DNA of 48,796 nucleotides from Lachnospiraceae bacterium (GTDB lineage: Bacteria > Bacillota > Clostridia > Lachnospirales > Lachnospiraceae). The notes below the pieces were generated by a model. It had not been told where the DNA came from. It worked only from the letters and a program-made list of their open reading frames with translations, and did no database searches. The DNA is taken from assembly GCA_024687745.1 (NCBI GenBank), contig JAILEM010000001.1, positions 1 through 48,796 on the forward strand, given 5' to 3'. Positions 24,369-33,531 of the stretch are shown in pieces (the first letter of the stretch is position 1; each line of letters starts with the position of its first letter). Made by a program: the position numbers and the translations under genes.

Positions 24369-25595
24369 ATGGTTAAAAGGAAAAGATTTCTGATCGTCGG
24401 GATGCTTGCCTCGTTGTGTATGATCCTGCAGATGGGCTGTGCAGGTACAAATACCGCTCAGGTTGCTGTTGATGATACAATAAAGGAAGCAGAGACAAAA
24501 AAAACAGAAGAAGCTGAAGAAGTCACAGAGGCAGAAGAAACAGAAGAGGTTCAGGATGCCGAAGAAACAAAAGAAGCAGAGGAAAAGGGAGATGGTTCTG
24601 AGAACACAGAGAGTGATACAGTTTCTAACGGTATCTTTTCAATAACTCTTCCCGGGGATGCGAAGGGAACCTTTGTTGCCGAGACAGATGAAAGATCTGT
24701 TTATGTTTATGATAAGGAGGCAAGGGAGGGAGATTTCGGAGGATTTGCCTTTGGCGTTTCTGTTTATAAGGAACCCTCGGAATATGCCGGTGGAATGGAT
24801 ACAAAGGTCGGAGAGTATACTTCTTCTGACGGAACGCTTTACGACGTTGTTATGGAGTTCCCCTCTGATGTGCAATACGATTATGTCAAATATCAGGATG
24901 GTATGCCCAAGACCTATGCAAGGCTGTATGAGGGGGCAAAGGATATCGTAAAGACCTCTTTTAAACCCGAAGACGGAGGAACCTTTGTATGGGAAGGCGG
25001 AGTCAAGGGAGAGGATCTTTACAAAGAGGTGCTTGAAAAGTATGTGAAGGCCATCAATGAAGAATGGGATGCGGAAAAGCTTGAGAGCGAAGAGATGACA
25101 ACCATGCTCGTCTCAGTAGCTTCCGCAGGCAATAACGCTCTTGATACGATAGGCTTTGCATATAAGGATGTGAACGTTGACGGTATAGAAGAGCTTTTGA
25201 TCGGTGAGATAGCAGAGGGTGACTGGAAAGGAACCGTTTATGATGTCTATACCATGGCGGACAGGAAACCGGTTCATGTTTTGAGCGGCTGGGACAGAAA
25301 CAGATACTATGCTCTTGAATACAGTCTGATGGTTAATGAATATTCGGGAGGAGCCGGAGAATCGGGATATGTTATATTTGATATAGAGCCAAATACCGGA
25401 AAGATCTGGTATCAGCTCAGTCTTAAGTACAGTGAATATGATGATCCGGATAATCCCTGGTTTATCTCATATGATTTTACCGATGATGGTGAATGGACAA
25501 ACTGGGAAAATGTTACAGAGGAAGAATTCAATGACAGACTTTCAAGCTTTACGGATTATGTAAGATTTGATTTTACACCTCTTTCAAGCCTGTAG
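24369..25595 (+). CDS. Lipoprotein with a Glu-rich linker, unknown function
   Basis: Secreted lipoprotein of 408 residues. The signal (MVKRKRFLIVGMLASLCMI) ends in a lipobox LQMGC (Cys24). Residues about 37-80 are a low-complexity linker of Glu, Ala, Thr and Lys repeats (KTEEAEEVTEAEETEEVQDA). Two globular parts follow: FSITLPGDAKGTFVAETDE (about 88-195) and a C-terminal part with DTIGFAYKDVNVDGIEELLIGEI, reminiscent of calcium-loop EF-like DVNxDG motifs. I do not recognise the family. The gene ends the run from the alcohol dehydrogenase and is followed by a strong terminator. Confidence 0.78.
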   Translation: MVKRKRFLIVGMLASLCMILQMGCAGTNTAQVAVDDTIKEAETKKTEEAEEVTEAEETEEVQDAEETKEAEEKGDGSENTESDTVSNGIFSITLPGDAKGTFVAETDERSVYVYDKEAREGDFGGFAFGVSVYKEPSEYAGGMDTKVGEYTSSDGTLYDVVMEFPSDVQYDYVKYQDGMPKTYARLYEGAKDIVKTSFKPEDGGTFVWEGGVKGEDLYKEVLEKYVKAINEEWDAEKLESEEMTTMLVSVASAGNNALDTIGFAYKDVNVDGIEELLIGEIAEGDWKGTVYDVYTMADRKPVHVLSGWDRNRYYALEYSLMVNEYSGGAGESGYVIFDIEPNTGKIWYQLSLKYSEYDDPDNPWFISYDFTDDGEWTNWENVTEEEFNDRLSSFTDYVRFDFTPLSSL

Positions 25596-25635
25596 CTGAG
25601 GATATTATAAGAATACCTTCCTAAGGCTGTAAAAT

Positions 25636-25687
25636 AAAGATCCCTTTCTTTTGCCGGACAGAGAGTCAGGCAGGGAAAGGGATCTTT
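25636..25687. terminator. Bidirectional terminator with a 13-bp perfect stem
   Basis: AAAGATCCCTTTC (25636-25648) pairs exactly with GAAAGGGATCTTT (25675-25687). The 26-base loop holds a nested TGCC/GGCA pair. It separates the convergent lipoprotein gene and CE2-like esterase gene, and the flanking T and A runs suit termination both ways. Confidence 0.85.
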
Positions 25688-25701
25688 GATTAAGTCACTT
25701 A

Positions 25702-26838
25702 TCAGACTTCTTTTCGATCGAAAAGGGATTTCAGATAATCATATAAAACCTCGGATGCAAGCTTATGCGACTTAACTCCGGGGTGCATATGTGCACCGTA
25801 GGAATCCTCTTTGGTATTTGGAAGCTGGAGATAAAAAACATTATCATCTCCGGTTTCCCTTCTGTAATCCGAAACAGCCATTGCTATCGGAAGGGAAAGG
25901 TCATATCCCAACATACCGTAAGCCCATAATATGTGGCTTGAGGGATTATGCTTTCTCAAAAGCTTTATAAATGATATCACAGCGTTCCTAAAGTTCGAAA
26001 GATCCTCTTCATTGTAGCTTCCGTCTTCTTCCGTTCTCTGTTTGTAGGTTTCTCCCGTTTCGGGATCCGGAAACGGAGGCTGTACAAAAGCACTCGCATC
26101 ATTGGTTCCGAGATTGACTATTATGGCATCCGGTATCCACGATGAGAAATCGTTAAGCTTGGATGCTCCAAGCTTTTCATTTTCGATACCCCATGACAGA
26201 CCGCTTATCTTATCATAATATTTGGGGATTGCATGGTTTCTGTTATTATCCCAGCCTGTATATACACCCCATCCTCCCTGGGAGATAAGCCTGTAGTCGG
26301 CATTTAGCATTTTTGAAGTCATTACCGCATAGTTTATGCTCGAACTCATATACATGGAAACCCAGTCGACATCGGATGTGAAACCATAGGTTCCCTCACC
26401 CGAAGTAATGCTGTCACCTATGAATTCCAGCCTGTATTTTTTGGGCTCTATGGGATAAAAGCTGCCATCGCTCTCTAAGCCCTTTATTATAATATGGCAG
26501 ACATCGTCCTCGCTCATTGCCTGAAGCTCCCTGTTAAAATGGACATTTTTGACGGTATTTGGATCAAGACCCCTGAAAAGGCAGAGCTTTTGGTGCCCGG
26601 GAAGGAGCATCTGTCTGGACATAAAGGCTCCGTTTATCTCCGTTGATATCCAGGGCTCATACAGATCACAGTCGGTATCAAGCTCTATCCAGAGCTCTGA
26701 TCCCGAAACGTTCACTTCGATCCCGCTTCCGTTCCAGAAAAGGGGAATATCATTCCTGTAAAGATCGGTCCTTCCGTAGATATGATAATACGGCACCTCC
26801 TTAATGGGGTAATTGATAAGCTTATCACTCCTGAACAT
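25702..26838 (-). CDS. CE2-like SGNH carbohydrate esterase
   Basis: Likely a cytosolic acetyl-sugar esterase acting on xylo- or gluco-oligosaccharides. The N-terminal about 125 residues form a jelly-roll domain with YHIYGRTDLYRND and an LYEPWISTEING run. The SGNH domain begins EFIGDSITSGEG (Ser143), with SQGGWGVYTGWDNNRNHAI, NLGTNDAS and HMHPG (His352). This layout is that of family CE2, which uses a Ser-His dyad without the usual Asp. There is no signal peptide. The start follows AAAGGAGAG. It is in the same strand and close to the AraC regulator (57 bases), which may be downstream of a shared promoter. Confidence 0.88.
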   Translation of the reverse strand: MFRSDKLINYPIKEVPYYHIYGRTDLYRNDIPLFWNGSGIEVNVSGSELWIELDTDCDLYEPWISTEINGAFMSRQMLLPGHQKLCLFRGLDPNTVKNVHFNRELQAMSEDDVCHIIIKGLESDGSFYPIEPKKYRLEFIGDSITSGEGTYGFTSDVDWVSMYMSSSINYAVMTSKMLNADYRLISQGGWGVYTGWDNNRNHAIPKYYDKISGLSWGIENEKLGASKLNDFSSWIPDAIIVNLGTNDASAFVQPPFPDPETGETYKQRTEEDGSYNEEDLSNFRNAVISFIKLLRKHNPSSHILWAYGMLGYDLSLPIAMAVSDYRRETGDDNVFYLQLPNTKEDSYGAHMHPGVKSHKLASEVLYDYLKSLFDRKEV

Positions 26839-26895
26839 AATCTCTCCTTTTAATTAAGCCTTAAGGGCTGTTTTTGTTTTCAAAAAATCATTATA

Positions 26896-27801
26896 TCATT
26901 CTTTTGGATCGTTTTTTTTAAGCTCTTCCTTTGACTGAAAAAAATTATAATTATGCATATTCTTAAACTCGGTCGGAGTACATCCGTTTGAGAGCCTGAA
27001 CATCCGCATAAAGGATGAAACAGAATTAAAACCCGAGGAAACTGCCACCTCGGTCACATTAAGATCAGGATCCAGAAGCAGTGCTTCGGCGTAGGATATC
27101 CGCTTAATATTAACATATTTATAAAAGGTGGTGTTGGTAAATTCCTTAAAGAGTCTTGAAAAATGAAATTTTGAAAAACCTGCCATCCGGGCCGTTTCTT
27201 CAAGACTGAGATCCTCTGTGAAATGAGAATTTATATAGTCGCATATTCTCATAAACTTCTCCATATACTCCTGCTGCTTGTTTGGTTTGACGTCATTAAA
27301 GGTTATGCTCTTCGAGGCATTCCTTGCGATCAGTATCATTATTTCTATAAATTTTGAGAACATGGATGAATACTTAAGAGTCCGGTTTGAGAGCGATTCA
27401 TCCTTTATTTCAAGCATCAGTCCTGCGATCCTGTCATATACCATAGGGTACTCTTCGGGAGTTATAAGTAGAGTGGGGTGAACTAAGGATGAAAAATATT
27501 CCATCTCCTTTAATACATTAAGTACAGGAGTATCAACCTGGAAGATGATCCTTTCCCCCTCACAGGCATAGAGATGGTGAAGGACACCGGGTCCGATTAT
27601 GAGTATATCTCCCACTCTCAGGTCGTAGGAGTCCTGATTGTTGCATTCAAGCCTTAAATTGTTCTTAAGGGGCATTAAGAGCTCTACCGGTCTGTGCCAG
27701 TGGTTTGGATATTCCTCAAAGTCTGTATTATCATATAAAAGCAGAGGGGCATATTCCTCGAATTCGACAGTCTCATGTATTCCGTTCAATGTTTTTATCA
27801 T
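26896..27801 (-). CDS. AraC-family transcriptional regulator
   Basis: A 301-residue regulator. The N-terminal about 150 residues form a cupin-like sugar-sensing domain (PNHWHRPVELLMPLKNNLRLECN, then GDILIIGPGVLHHLY). The C-terminal two-HTH domain lies at about 195-295: EDLSLEETARMAGFSKFHFSRLFKE and VTEVAVSSGFNSVSSFMRMFR. The ATG follows AAGGAAGAAGGACA. It is divergent from the GH3-xylB genes and the direct-repeat sites found between them probably bind it. The inducer is likely a pentose or oligosaccharide, but this is inference. Confidence 0.93.
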   Translation of the reverse strand: MIKTLNGIHETVEFEEYAPLLLYDNTDFEEYPNHWHRPVELLMPLKNNLRLECNNQDSYDLRVGDILIIGPGVLHHLYACEGERIIFQVDTPVLNVLKEMEYFSSLVHPTLLITPEEYPMVYDRIAGLMLEIKDESLSNRTLKYSSMFSKFIEIMILIARNASKSITFNDVKPNKQQEYMEKFMRICDYINSHFTEDLSLEETARMAGFSKFHFSRLFKEFTNTTFYKYVNIKRISYAEALLLDPDLNVTEVAVSSGFNSVSSFMRMFRLSNGCTPTEFKNMHNYNFFQSKEELKKNDPKE

Positions 27802-27869
27802 TGTCCTTCTTCCTTCCGTGAAATATAGGATCCGCGGTCTTTGTGTTATAAATGGGGTTTATTTTGTAG

Positions 27870-27881
27870 TAATAATTGCTA
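27870..27881 (-). repeat. Inverted copy of the presumed AraC-type operator motif
   Basis: On the minus strand it reads TAGCAATTATTA, identical to the direct copy at 28037-28048. It lies about 70 bases before the regulator's ATG and is flanked by GTAG and CTAC, so it also sits in a small palindrome. Confidence 0.6.
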
Positions 27882-28036
27882 AAAACTACATGATGTTGTC
27901 CTATAAAATATATGGCTGATCTTAAACAAAATCAACAAAAACAGAAAACCTTGTGAAGATTATACAAAAATTAACAGCATAAACCGTAAAACATATACAA
28001 AGATCAAATCATGATAAACTATGAGTAGAATTACAA

Positions 28037-28088
28037 TAGCAATTATTAGTAATTAAAAAGCAATTATTATATAGCAACCGGCTAAGAT
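28037..28088 (+). promoter_or_regulatory. Two direct operator repeats and GH3 promoter
   Basis: TAGCAATTATTA (28037-28048) and AAGCAATTATTA (28058-28069) are direct repeats 21 bases apart, two helical turns, the spacing used by AraC half-sites. A candidate -10 TAAGAT (28083-28088) places its -35 at about 28060-28065 inside the second copy, as expected for AraC-type activation. The repeats are clear; the -10 choice is weaker. Confidence 0.55.
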
Positions 28089-28172
28089 TTTGAATATCAT
28101 GGATTTAACTGACGCTGCAGTTTATGATTGCACCTTATTATCTGCTTTTATATATCAAGGGAGACAGAGCAT

Positions 28173-30323
28173 ATGACAAGAGAAGAAGCCGGAAAAAAAG
28201 CTGAAGAATTAGTTAAGAAGATGACTGTTGAGGAGATGGCATCCCAGATAAGATATGATGCCCCTGCCATAGAAAGGCTCGGTATACCTGCCTATAACTG
28301 GTGGAATGAGGCACTTCACGGTGTTGCCAGAGCAGGCACGGCAACCGTATTTCCGCAGGCCATAGGAATGGCAGCCACCTTTGATGAGGAGATCATCGAG
28401 AAGATAGGTGATATAGTATCGACCGAGGCCAGGGCTAAATATAATGCCCAGTCTGAGAAGGGCGACAGGGATATATACAAGGGACTTACCATGTGGTCTC
28501 CCAATGTAAATATATTCAGGGATCCGAGATGGGGGAGGGGACATGAGACCTACGGAGAAGATCCTTTTCTTACATCAAGACTTGGAGTAGCCTATGTCAA
28601 AGGACTCCAGGGCAGGGGAGAAACTCTTAAGACGGCGGCCTGTGCAAAGCATTTTGCCGTTCATTCAGGACCCGAGGCAAAAAGACATTACTTTGATGCG
28701 AAGGCAGACAGGAAGGACATGTTTGAAACCTATCTTCCGGCCTTTGAAGCCTGTGTTAAAGAGGGAAAGGTAGAAGCCGTCATGGGAGCCTATAACAGGA
28801 CAAATGGTGAGCCCTGCTGCGCCCACACTGATCTTATGGAAAATATTTTAAGGGGAGAATGGGGATTTAAGGGCCATTACGTATCCGACTGCTGGGCTAT
28901 AAGAGATTTTCATGAGAATCATAAGGTTACAAATAATCCGAGAGAGTCCGCAGCTCTTGCCCTTTCTAAGGGATGTGACGTTAACTGCGGATGCACCTAT
29001 CTTTGCATAGTACAGGCATATAATGAGAAAAAGATCACAAAGGAACAGATAGAAACAGCCTGTATAAGGCTCTTCACCACAAGATATCTCTTAGGCCTCT
29101 TTGACGGATCCGAATACGACAGCATACCGTTCTCTGAGATATCATCAAAGGAGCATCGTGATTATTCCGGGAAGGTTGCCGAAAAGTCCATGGTACTTTT
29201 AAAGAATGACGGAATACTTCCGCTTTCAAAGGATAAACTCAAGGCAGTGGGGATAATAGGACCAAATGCCGACAGCAGACGCGCTCTTATGGGTAATTAT
29301 CACGGTACGGCACAAAGATATCACACCATAGCAGAGGGTATCATGGATGAGCTTTCAGACAGTGATGTAAGGGTTTATTATTCCGAGGGCTGTCATCTGT
29401 TTAAGGACAGGGTAGAGGATCTGGGACAGAAGGATGACAGGATCGCAGAGGCAAAATGCGTTGCGGAAAATTCGGATGTAGTTATTCTCTGCCTCGGTCT
29501 TGATGAGACCCTCGAGGGAGAAGAGGGCGATACCGGAAACAGTTATGCTTCCGGAGACAAGACGGATCTTGAACTGCCCTTATCACAGAAAAACCTTCTG
29601 GATGAACTGATAAAGACAGGAACACCCATAATCCTTGCCAATATGACAGGCAGTGCGATGAACTTAAGGACTGCAAAGGACAGTGATGTTGTAAAGGCTG
29701 TGATCCAGACCTGGTATCCCGGCTCAGAAGGCGGAAAAGCCTTTTCGGATATAATATTCGGAAAGGTGTCACCCTCCGGAAAGCTTCCGGTAACCTTCTA
29801 TGAGGGTGTTGATGAGCTTCCTGATTTCGATGATTACTCCATGAAGGGCAGAACCTACAGATACATGGAAGGAAAGGCGCAGTATCCCTTCGGATACGGT
29901 CTTACCTATGGCGATATAAGGGTAACTAAGGCTGAGATCTGTGATAAGGAAGAGCTGTATGAAGATCTGTCCTCCTTTAATGCATCAGCACTTGAAAAGT
30001 GGTATGATATAGATGCTACCCTTGTAAATGAAGGGGATCATGATGCGGAAGAAACAGTGCAGATATATATAAAGGATACGGATTCCAAGCTGGCACCGAA
30101 AAATCACAGCTTATGCGGGTTTAAAAGAACAGCCGTCAGAAAGGGTGAGACGGTTAAAACAAAGATCTCCGTTCCGTTCAAAGCCTTTCTTGAGGTTGAC
30201 CTGGATGGAAAGAGGATCCTTGATTCCAGGCATTTTACTCTGTATGTCGGTGTGAGCCAGCCTGATGAAGTGAGCATAGCACTTAAGAAGACGGAGCCGA
30301 TTAAAATATCTGTAGAATATTAA
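28173..30323 (+). CDS. Glycoside hydrolase family 3 beta-xylosidase-like enzyme
   Basis: Cytosolic exo-acting glycosidase of 716 residues, without a signal peptide. The GH3 barrel starts with YNWWNEALHGVARAG, typical of beta-xylosidase and arabinofuranosidase members. The sequence VSDCWAIRDF holds the nucleophile Asp239. The alpha/beta sandwich domain (MVLLKNDGILPL, LGLDETLEGEEGD) and a C-terminal fibronectin-like domain (about 600-716) follow. Acting on short xylo-oligosaccharides is inferred from family and from the downstream xylulokinase. The ATG at 28173 follows AAGGGAG; an upstream TTG in the same frame has no ribosome site. The gap to xylB is 17 bases. Confidence 0.9.
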   Translation: MTREEAGKKAEELVKKMTVEEMASQIRYDAPAIERLGIPAYNWWNEALHGVARAGTATVFPQAIGMAATFDEEIIEKIGDIVSTEARAKYNAQSEKGDRDIYKGLTMWSPNVNIFRDPRWGRGHETYGEDPFLTSRLGVAYVKGLQGRGETLKTAACAKHFAVHSGPEAKRHYFDAKADRKDMFETYLPAFEACVKEGKVEAVMGAYNRTNGEPCCAHTDLMENILRGEWGFKGHYVSDCWAIRDFHENHKVTNNPRESAALALSKGCDVNCGCTYLCIVQAYNEKKITKEQIETACIRLFTTRYLLGLFDGSEYDSIPFSEISSKEHRDYSGKVAEKSMVLLKNDGILPLSKDKLKAVGIIGPNADSRRALMGNYHGTAQRYHTIAEGIMDELSDSDVRVYYSEGCHLFKDRVEDLGQKDDRIAEAKCVAENSDVVILCLGLDETLEGEEGDTGNSYASGDKTDLELPLSQKNLLDELIKTGTPIILANMTGSAMNLRTAKDSDVVKAVIQTWYPGSEGGKAFSDIIFGKVSPSGKLPVTFYEGVDELPDFDDYSMKGRTYRYMEGKAQYPFGYGLTYGDIRVTKAEICDKEELYEDLSSFNASALEKWYDIDATLVNEGDHDAEETVQIYIKDTDSKLAPKNHSLCGFKRTAVRKGETVKTKISVPFKAFLEVDLDGKRILDSRHFTLYVGVSQPDEVSIALKKTEPIKISVEY

Positions 30324-30340
30324 AGCAGGAGGAAATATAT

Positions 30341-31801
30341 ATGTATTATATCGGAGTTGACCTTGGAACATCCGCCGTTAAGCTTCTTTTGATGAGTGGC
30401 GACGGAAAGATCGAAAACATTGTATCAAAGGAGTATCCTTTAAGCTTTCCACATCCCGGATGGTCAGAGCAGAAGCCTGAAGACTGGTGGGAGCAGAGTA
30501 TTAAAGGCCTTAAGGAGCTTACGGAGGGCTTTGACAGGAGCCTGATCAAGGGAATAAGCTTTGGCGGACAGATGCACGGGCTTGTAGTCCTTGATGAGGA
30601 TGATAATGTCATAAGACCTGCAATACTTTGGAATGACGGAAGGACCGGAAAGGAAACTGATTATCTTAATAATGTGATCGGAAAGGATAAGCTTTCCGAA
30701 TATACGGCAAATATAGCTTTTGCAGGGTTTACGGCACCGAAGCTTCTTTGGATGAAGGAAAACGAACCGGATAAATTCGCAAGGATATCAAAGATCATGC
30801 TTCCCAAGGATTATATAGCCTATAAGCTCTCAGGTGTTCACTGTACAGATGTTTCGGATGCATCGGGAATGCTTTTGTTCGATGTTAAGAATAAGTGCTG
30901 GTCCAGGGAGATGATGGATATATGTTCCGTTAAGGAGGAACAGCTTGCAAAGATATTTGAAAGCTATGAGGTAGTGGGAACACTTAAGGAGGATGTTGCA
31001 AAGGAGCTTGGATTTGGTACTGATGTAAAGATAATAGCAGGAGCAGGTGATAATGCGGCGGCAGCCATAGGAACGGGAACTGTCGGAGACGGAAGATGTA
31101 ATATATCACTTGGAACCTCAGGTACGATCTTTATATCCAGCAAGAATTTCTGTGTTGATGATAAGAATGCCCTTCATGCCTTTGCGCACGCAGACGGGAA
31201 TTATCATCTGATGGGTTGTATGTTATCGGCCGCTTCCTGCAATAAGTGGTGGATGGAGGATATCGTAGGAACCTCGGATTACTCAAAGGAGCAGGAAAAG
31301 ATAGATAAGCTCGGTGAGAACAATGTTTATTATCTTCCCTATCTTATGGGTGAAAGATCTCCTCACAATAATCCTGATGCAAGGGCAATGTTCATAGGAA
31401 TGTCGATGGATACAACAAGAGCGGATATGACCCAGGCGGTTCTTGAAGGTGTTGCCTTCGGTATAAGGGATTCCTTTGAGGTTGCAAGATCCCAGGGAAT
31501 AAAGATAGAAAGCACCAAGATCTGCGGAGGAGGAGCTAAAAGTCCTCTCTGGAAAAAGATCATGGCAAATGTCCTTGGCATAAATGTTGAGGTCATAGAA
31601 TCAGAGGAGGGTCCGGGATACGGCGGAGCCATCCTCGCAGCTGTGGGCTGTGGCGAATATGCATCCGTTGAGGAGGCCGCGGATAAGCTTGTAAAGGTAG
31701 TGGATGTGATAAAGCCCGATAAAGAGCTTACAGCTAAATATGAGGAGAGATATTCTTACTTTAAGAAGCTCTATCCCACGGTCAAGGTACTTTTTGGATG
31801 A
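30341..31801 (+). CDS. xylB: Xylulokinase
   Basis: Phosphorylates D-xylulose to xylulose 5-phosphate, feeding the pentose phosphate pathway. The 486-residue FGGY-family kinase has YYIGVDLGTSAVKLLL, FGGQMHGLV, RPAILWNDGRT, GAGDNAAAAIGTGTVGDG, and GGGAKSPLWKKIMANVL. AGGAGG precedes the ATG at good spacing. It follows the GH3 gene by 17 bases, so the two likely share one transcript under AraC-type control. Confidence 0.95.
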   Translation: MYYIGVDLGTSAVKLLLMSGDGKIENIVSKEYPLSFPHPGWSEQKPEDWWEQSIKGLKELTEGFDRSLIKGISFGGQMHGLVVLDEDDNVIRPAILWNDGRTGKETDYLNNVIGKDKLSEYTANIAFAGFTAPKLLWMKENEPDKFARISKIMLPKDYIAYKLSGVHCTDVSDASGMLLFDVKNKCWSREMMDICSVKEEQLAKIFESYEVVGTLKEDVAKELGFGTDVKIIAGAGDNAAAAIGTGTVGDGRCNISLGTSGTIFISSKNFCVDDKNALHAFAHADGNYHLMGCMLSAASCNKWWMEDIVGTSDYSKEQEKIDKLGENNVYYLPYLMGERSPHNNPDARAMFIGMSMDTTRADMTQAVLEGVAFGIRDSFEVARSQGIKIESTKICGGGAKSPLWKKIMANVLGINVEVIESEEGPGYGGAILAAVGCGEYASVEEAADKLVKVVDVIKPDKELTAKYEERYSYFKKLYPTVKVLFG

Positions 31802-31857
31802 TGGCCTGCGCCGGTTCAGTTTATAAAAAAATAATATATTATTAAATTATCGGATGT

Positions 31858-31863
31858 TATAAT
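31858..31863 (+). promoter_or_regulatory. Candidate -10 box before the isomerase gene
   Basis: TATAAT lies 55 bases before the isomerase ATG in a 116-base gap after xylB. No good -35 is seen in the AT-rich sequence upstream, so an activator or weak promoter is possible. Confidence 0.3.
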
Positions 31864-31917
31864 TAGTAAAAGGTTAGGATTTAGTTTAATTATATTATGT
31901 TCAGGAGGTTATGATTG

Positions 31918-33405
31918 ATGGAAAACACACCAAAAGTAAAGATCGGTATCGTTGCGGTATCAAGAGACTGCTTCCCCGAGGAGCTGTCCGTAAACAGAAG
32001 AAAGGCGCTGGTAGCAGCTTATACAAAGAAGTACGATGCTGCAGATATCTATGAATGTCCTATCTGTATAGTTGAGAGTGAGATACATATGGTTCAGGCT
32101 CTTGAGGACATCAAAAAGGAAGGCTGTAACGCACTGTGTGTATATCTTGGAAACTTTGGACCCGAGATATCAGAGACACTTTTAGCCAAGCATTTTGACG
32201 GACCTAAGATGTTTGTTGCGGCAGCAGAGGAGGATTATAATTCTGTTACTACTTCAGGAAGAGGAGATGCTTACTGCGGTATGCTCAATGCAAGCTATAA
32301 CTTAAAGCTTCGTAATGTAGGAGCATATATTCCCGAATATCCTGTAGGTGATGCAGAGGATCTTACAGAGATGATCCATGAGTTTATCCCCATAGCAAGA
32401 ACAGTCATTGCCCTTGCTGATCTTAAGATCATATCTTTTGGTCCAAGACCCCTTAATTTCCTTGCCTGCAATGCTCCCATAAAGCAGCTTTACAATCTTG
32501 GAGTTGAGATAGAGGAAAATTCAGAGCTCGACCTTTTTGAAGCATTTAATAAGCATGCGGATGATCCGAGGATCCCTGATGTTATCAAGGATATGGAGAA
32601 GGAGCTTGGTTCAGGAAACAATAAGCCCCAGATACTTCCAAAGCTTGCACAGTATGAGCTTACACTGCTTGACTGGGTAGAGGAGCATAAGGGCTACAGA
32701 AAATATGTTGCCATAGCCGGAAAATGCTGGCCTGCATTCCAGACACAGTTCGGATTCGTTCCCTGCTATGTTAACAGCCGTCTTACGGGAAGAGGGATCC
32801 CTGTATCATGTGAAGTTGATATCTATGGCTGCTTAAGTGAGTTCATAGGCGAGTGTGTCAGCGATGATATAGTAACTCTGCTTGACATCAATAATTCAGT
32901 TCCCAAGATAATGTATAATGAGTCCATTAAGGATAAATTTGATTATAAGCTTACTGATACATTTATGGGCTTCCATTGCGGAAATACCTGCTCGAAGAAG
33001 CTTGCATCCTGCTCTATGCAGCATCAGGCCATCATGGCAAGAAGTCTTCCCATTGAGGTTACAAACGGAACTCTTGAGGGAGACATCGCTCCCGGACCTA
33101 TCACCTTCTATCGTCTGCAGAGTACTGCCGACAATATCCTCAGGGCATATGTAGCAGAGGGTGAGGTTCTTCCCGTTGCTACAAGATCCTTTGGCGGAAT
33201 AGGAGTATTTGCGATACCTGAGATGGGACGTTTCTATCGTTACGCTCTGATAGAAAAAGGCTATCCTCATCACGGAGCAGTTGCCTTCAGTCATATCGGA
33301 AAGGCTTTATATGAAGTATTTAAATATATCGGAGTTGATGTATCCGAGATAGACTTCAACCGTCCTGCAGGAATGCTCTATAATTCCGAGAATCCTTTTA
33401 AGTAA
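31918..33405 (+). CDS. L-fucose/L-arabinose isomerase-family enzyme
   Basis: Cytosolic aldose-ketose isomerase-fold protein of 495 residues. The N-terminal about 170 residues form a Rossmann-like part (KIGIVAVSRDCFPEEL; NALCVYLGNFGPE). The C-terminal catalytic part has SCEVDIYGCLSEF, with presumed metal-binding Glu and Asp, and MGFHCGNTC. The substrate is unknown; next to xylulokinase and a xylosidase, a pentose is likely. It is not XylA-like in fold. The ATG at 31918 follows AGGAGG; a TTG three bases earlier is not preferred. A terminator follows. Confidence 0.85.
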   Translation: MENTPKVKIGIVAVSRDCFPEELSVNRRKALVAAYTKKYDAADIYECPICIVESEIHMVQALEDIKKEGCNALCVYLGNFGPEISETLLAKHFDGPKMFVAAAEEDYNSVTTSGRGDAYCGMLNASYNLKLRNVGAYIPEYPVGDAEDLTEMIHEFIPIARTVIALADLKIISFGPRPLNFLACNAPIKQLYNLGVEIEENSELDLFEAFNKHADDPRIPDVIKDMEKELGSGNNKPQILPKLAQYELTLLDWVEEHKGYRKYVAIAGKCWPAFQTQFGFVPCYVNSRLTGRGIPVSCEVDIYGCLSEFIGECVSDDIVTLLDINNSVPKIMYNESIKDKFDYKLTDTFMGFHCGNTCSKKLASCSMQHQAIMARSLPIEVTNGTLEGDIAPGPITFYRLQSTADNILRAYVAEGEVLPVATRSFGGIGVFAIPEMGRFYRYALIEKGYPHHGAVAFSHIGKALYEVFKYIGVDVSEIDFNRPAGMLYNSENPFK

Positions 33406-33456
33406 AGCGGTTTAAAGGGTAAAAGATAATATTTGGGACCATAAGATAAAAGGTAT

Positions 33457-33497
33457 AAAGAATGGCAGTCCGGTTTTAAGGGCTGCCTTCTTTTTGT
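33457..33497 (+). terminator. Terminator after the isomerase gene
   Basis: GGCAGTCC pairs with GGGCTGCC (one G-U) around GGTTTTAA, flanked by AAGAA/TTCTT and then TTTTTG. It ends the GH3-xylB-isomerase region. Confidence 0.85.
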
Positions 33498-33531
33498 TGC
33501 ACCTGATAGTAAAAGCCTGTAAAATATCATC

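Larger units (their letters stand above)
27802..28172. other. Divergent intergenic control region (AraC regulator / GH3)
   Basis: 371 bases, very AT-rich, with no gene on either strand. It holds the regulator leader, an inverted copy of the AGCAATTATTA motif, an A-rich stretch (27910-28020), two direct copies 21 bases apart and the GH3 promoter and ribosome site (GGGAG around 28160). Confidence 0.7.

Noticed and set aside
31826..31855. AT repeats between xylB and the isomerase as an operator
   Set aside because: Low-complexity AT sequence without a copy of the AGCAATTATTA motif.
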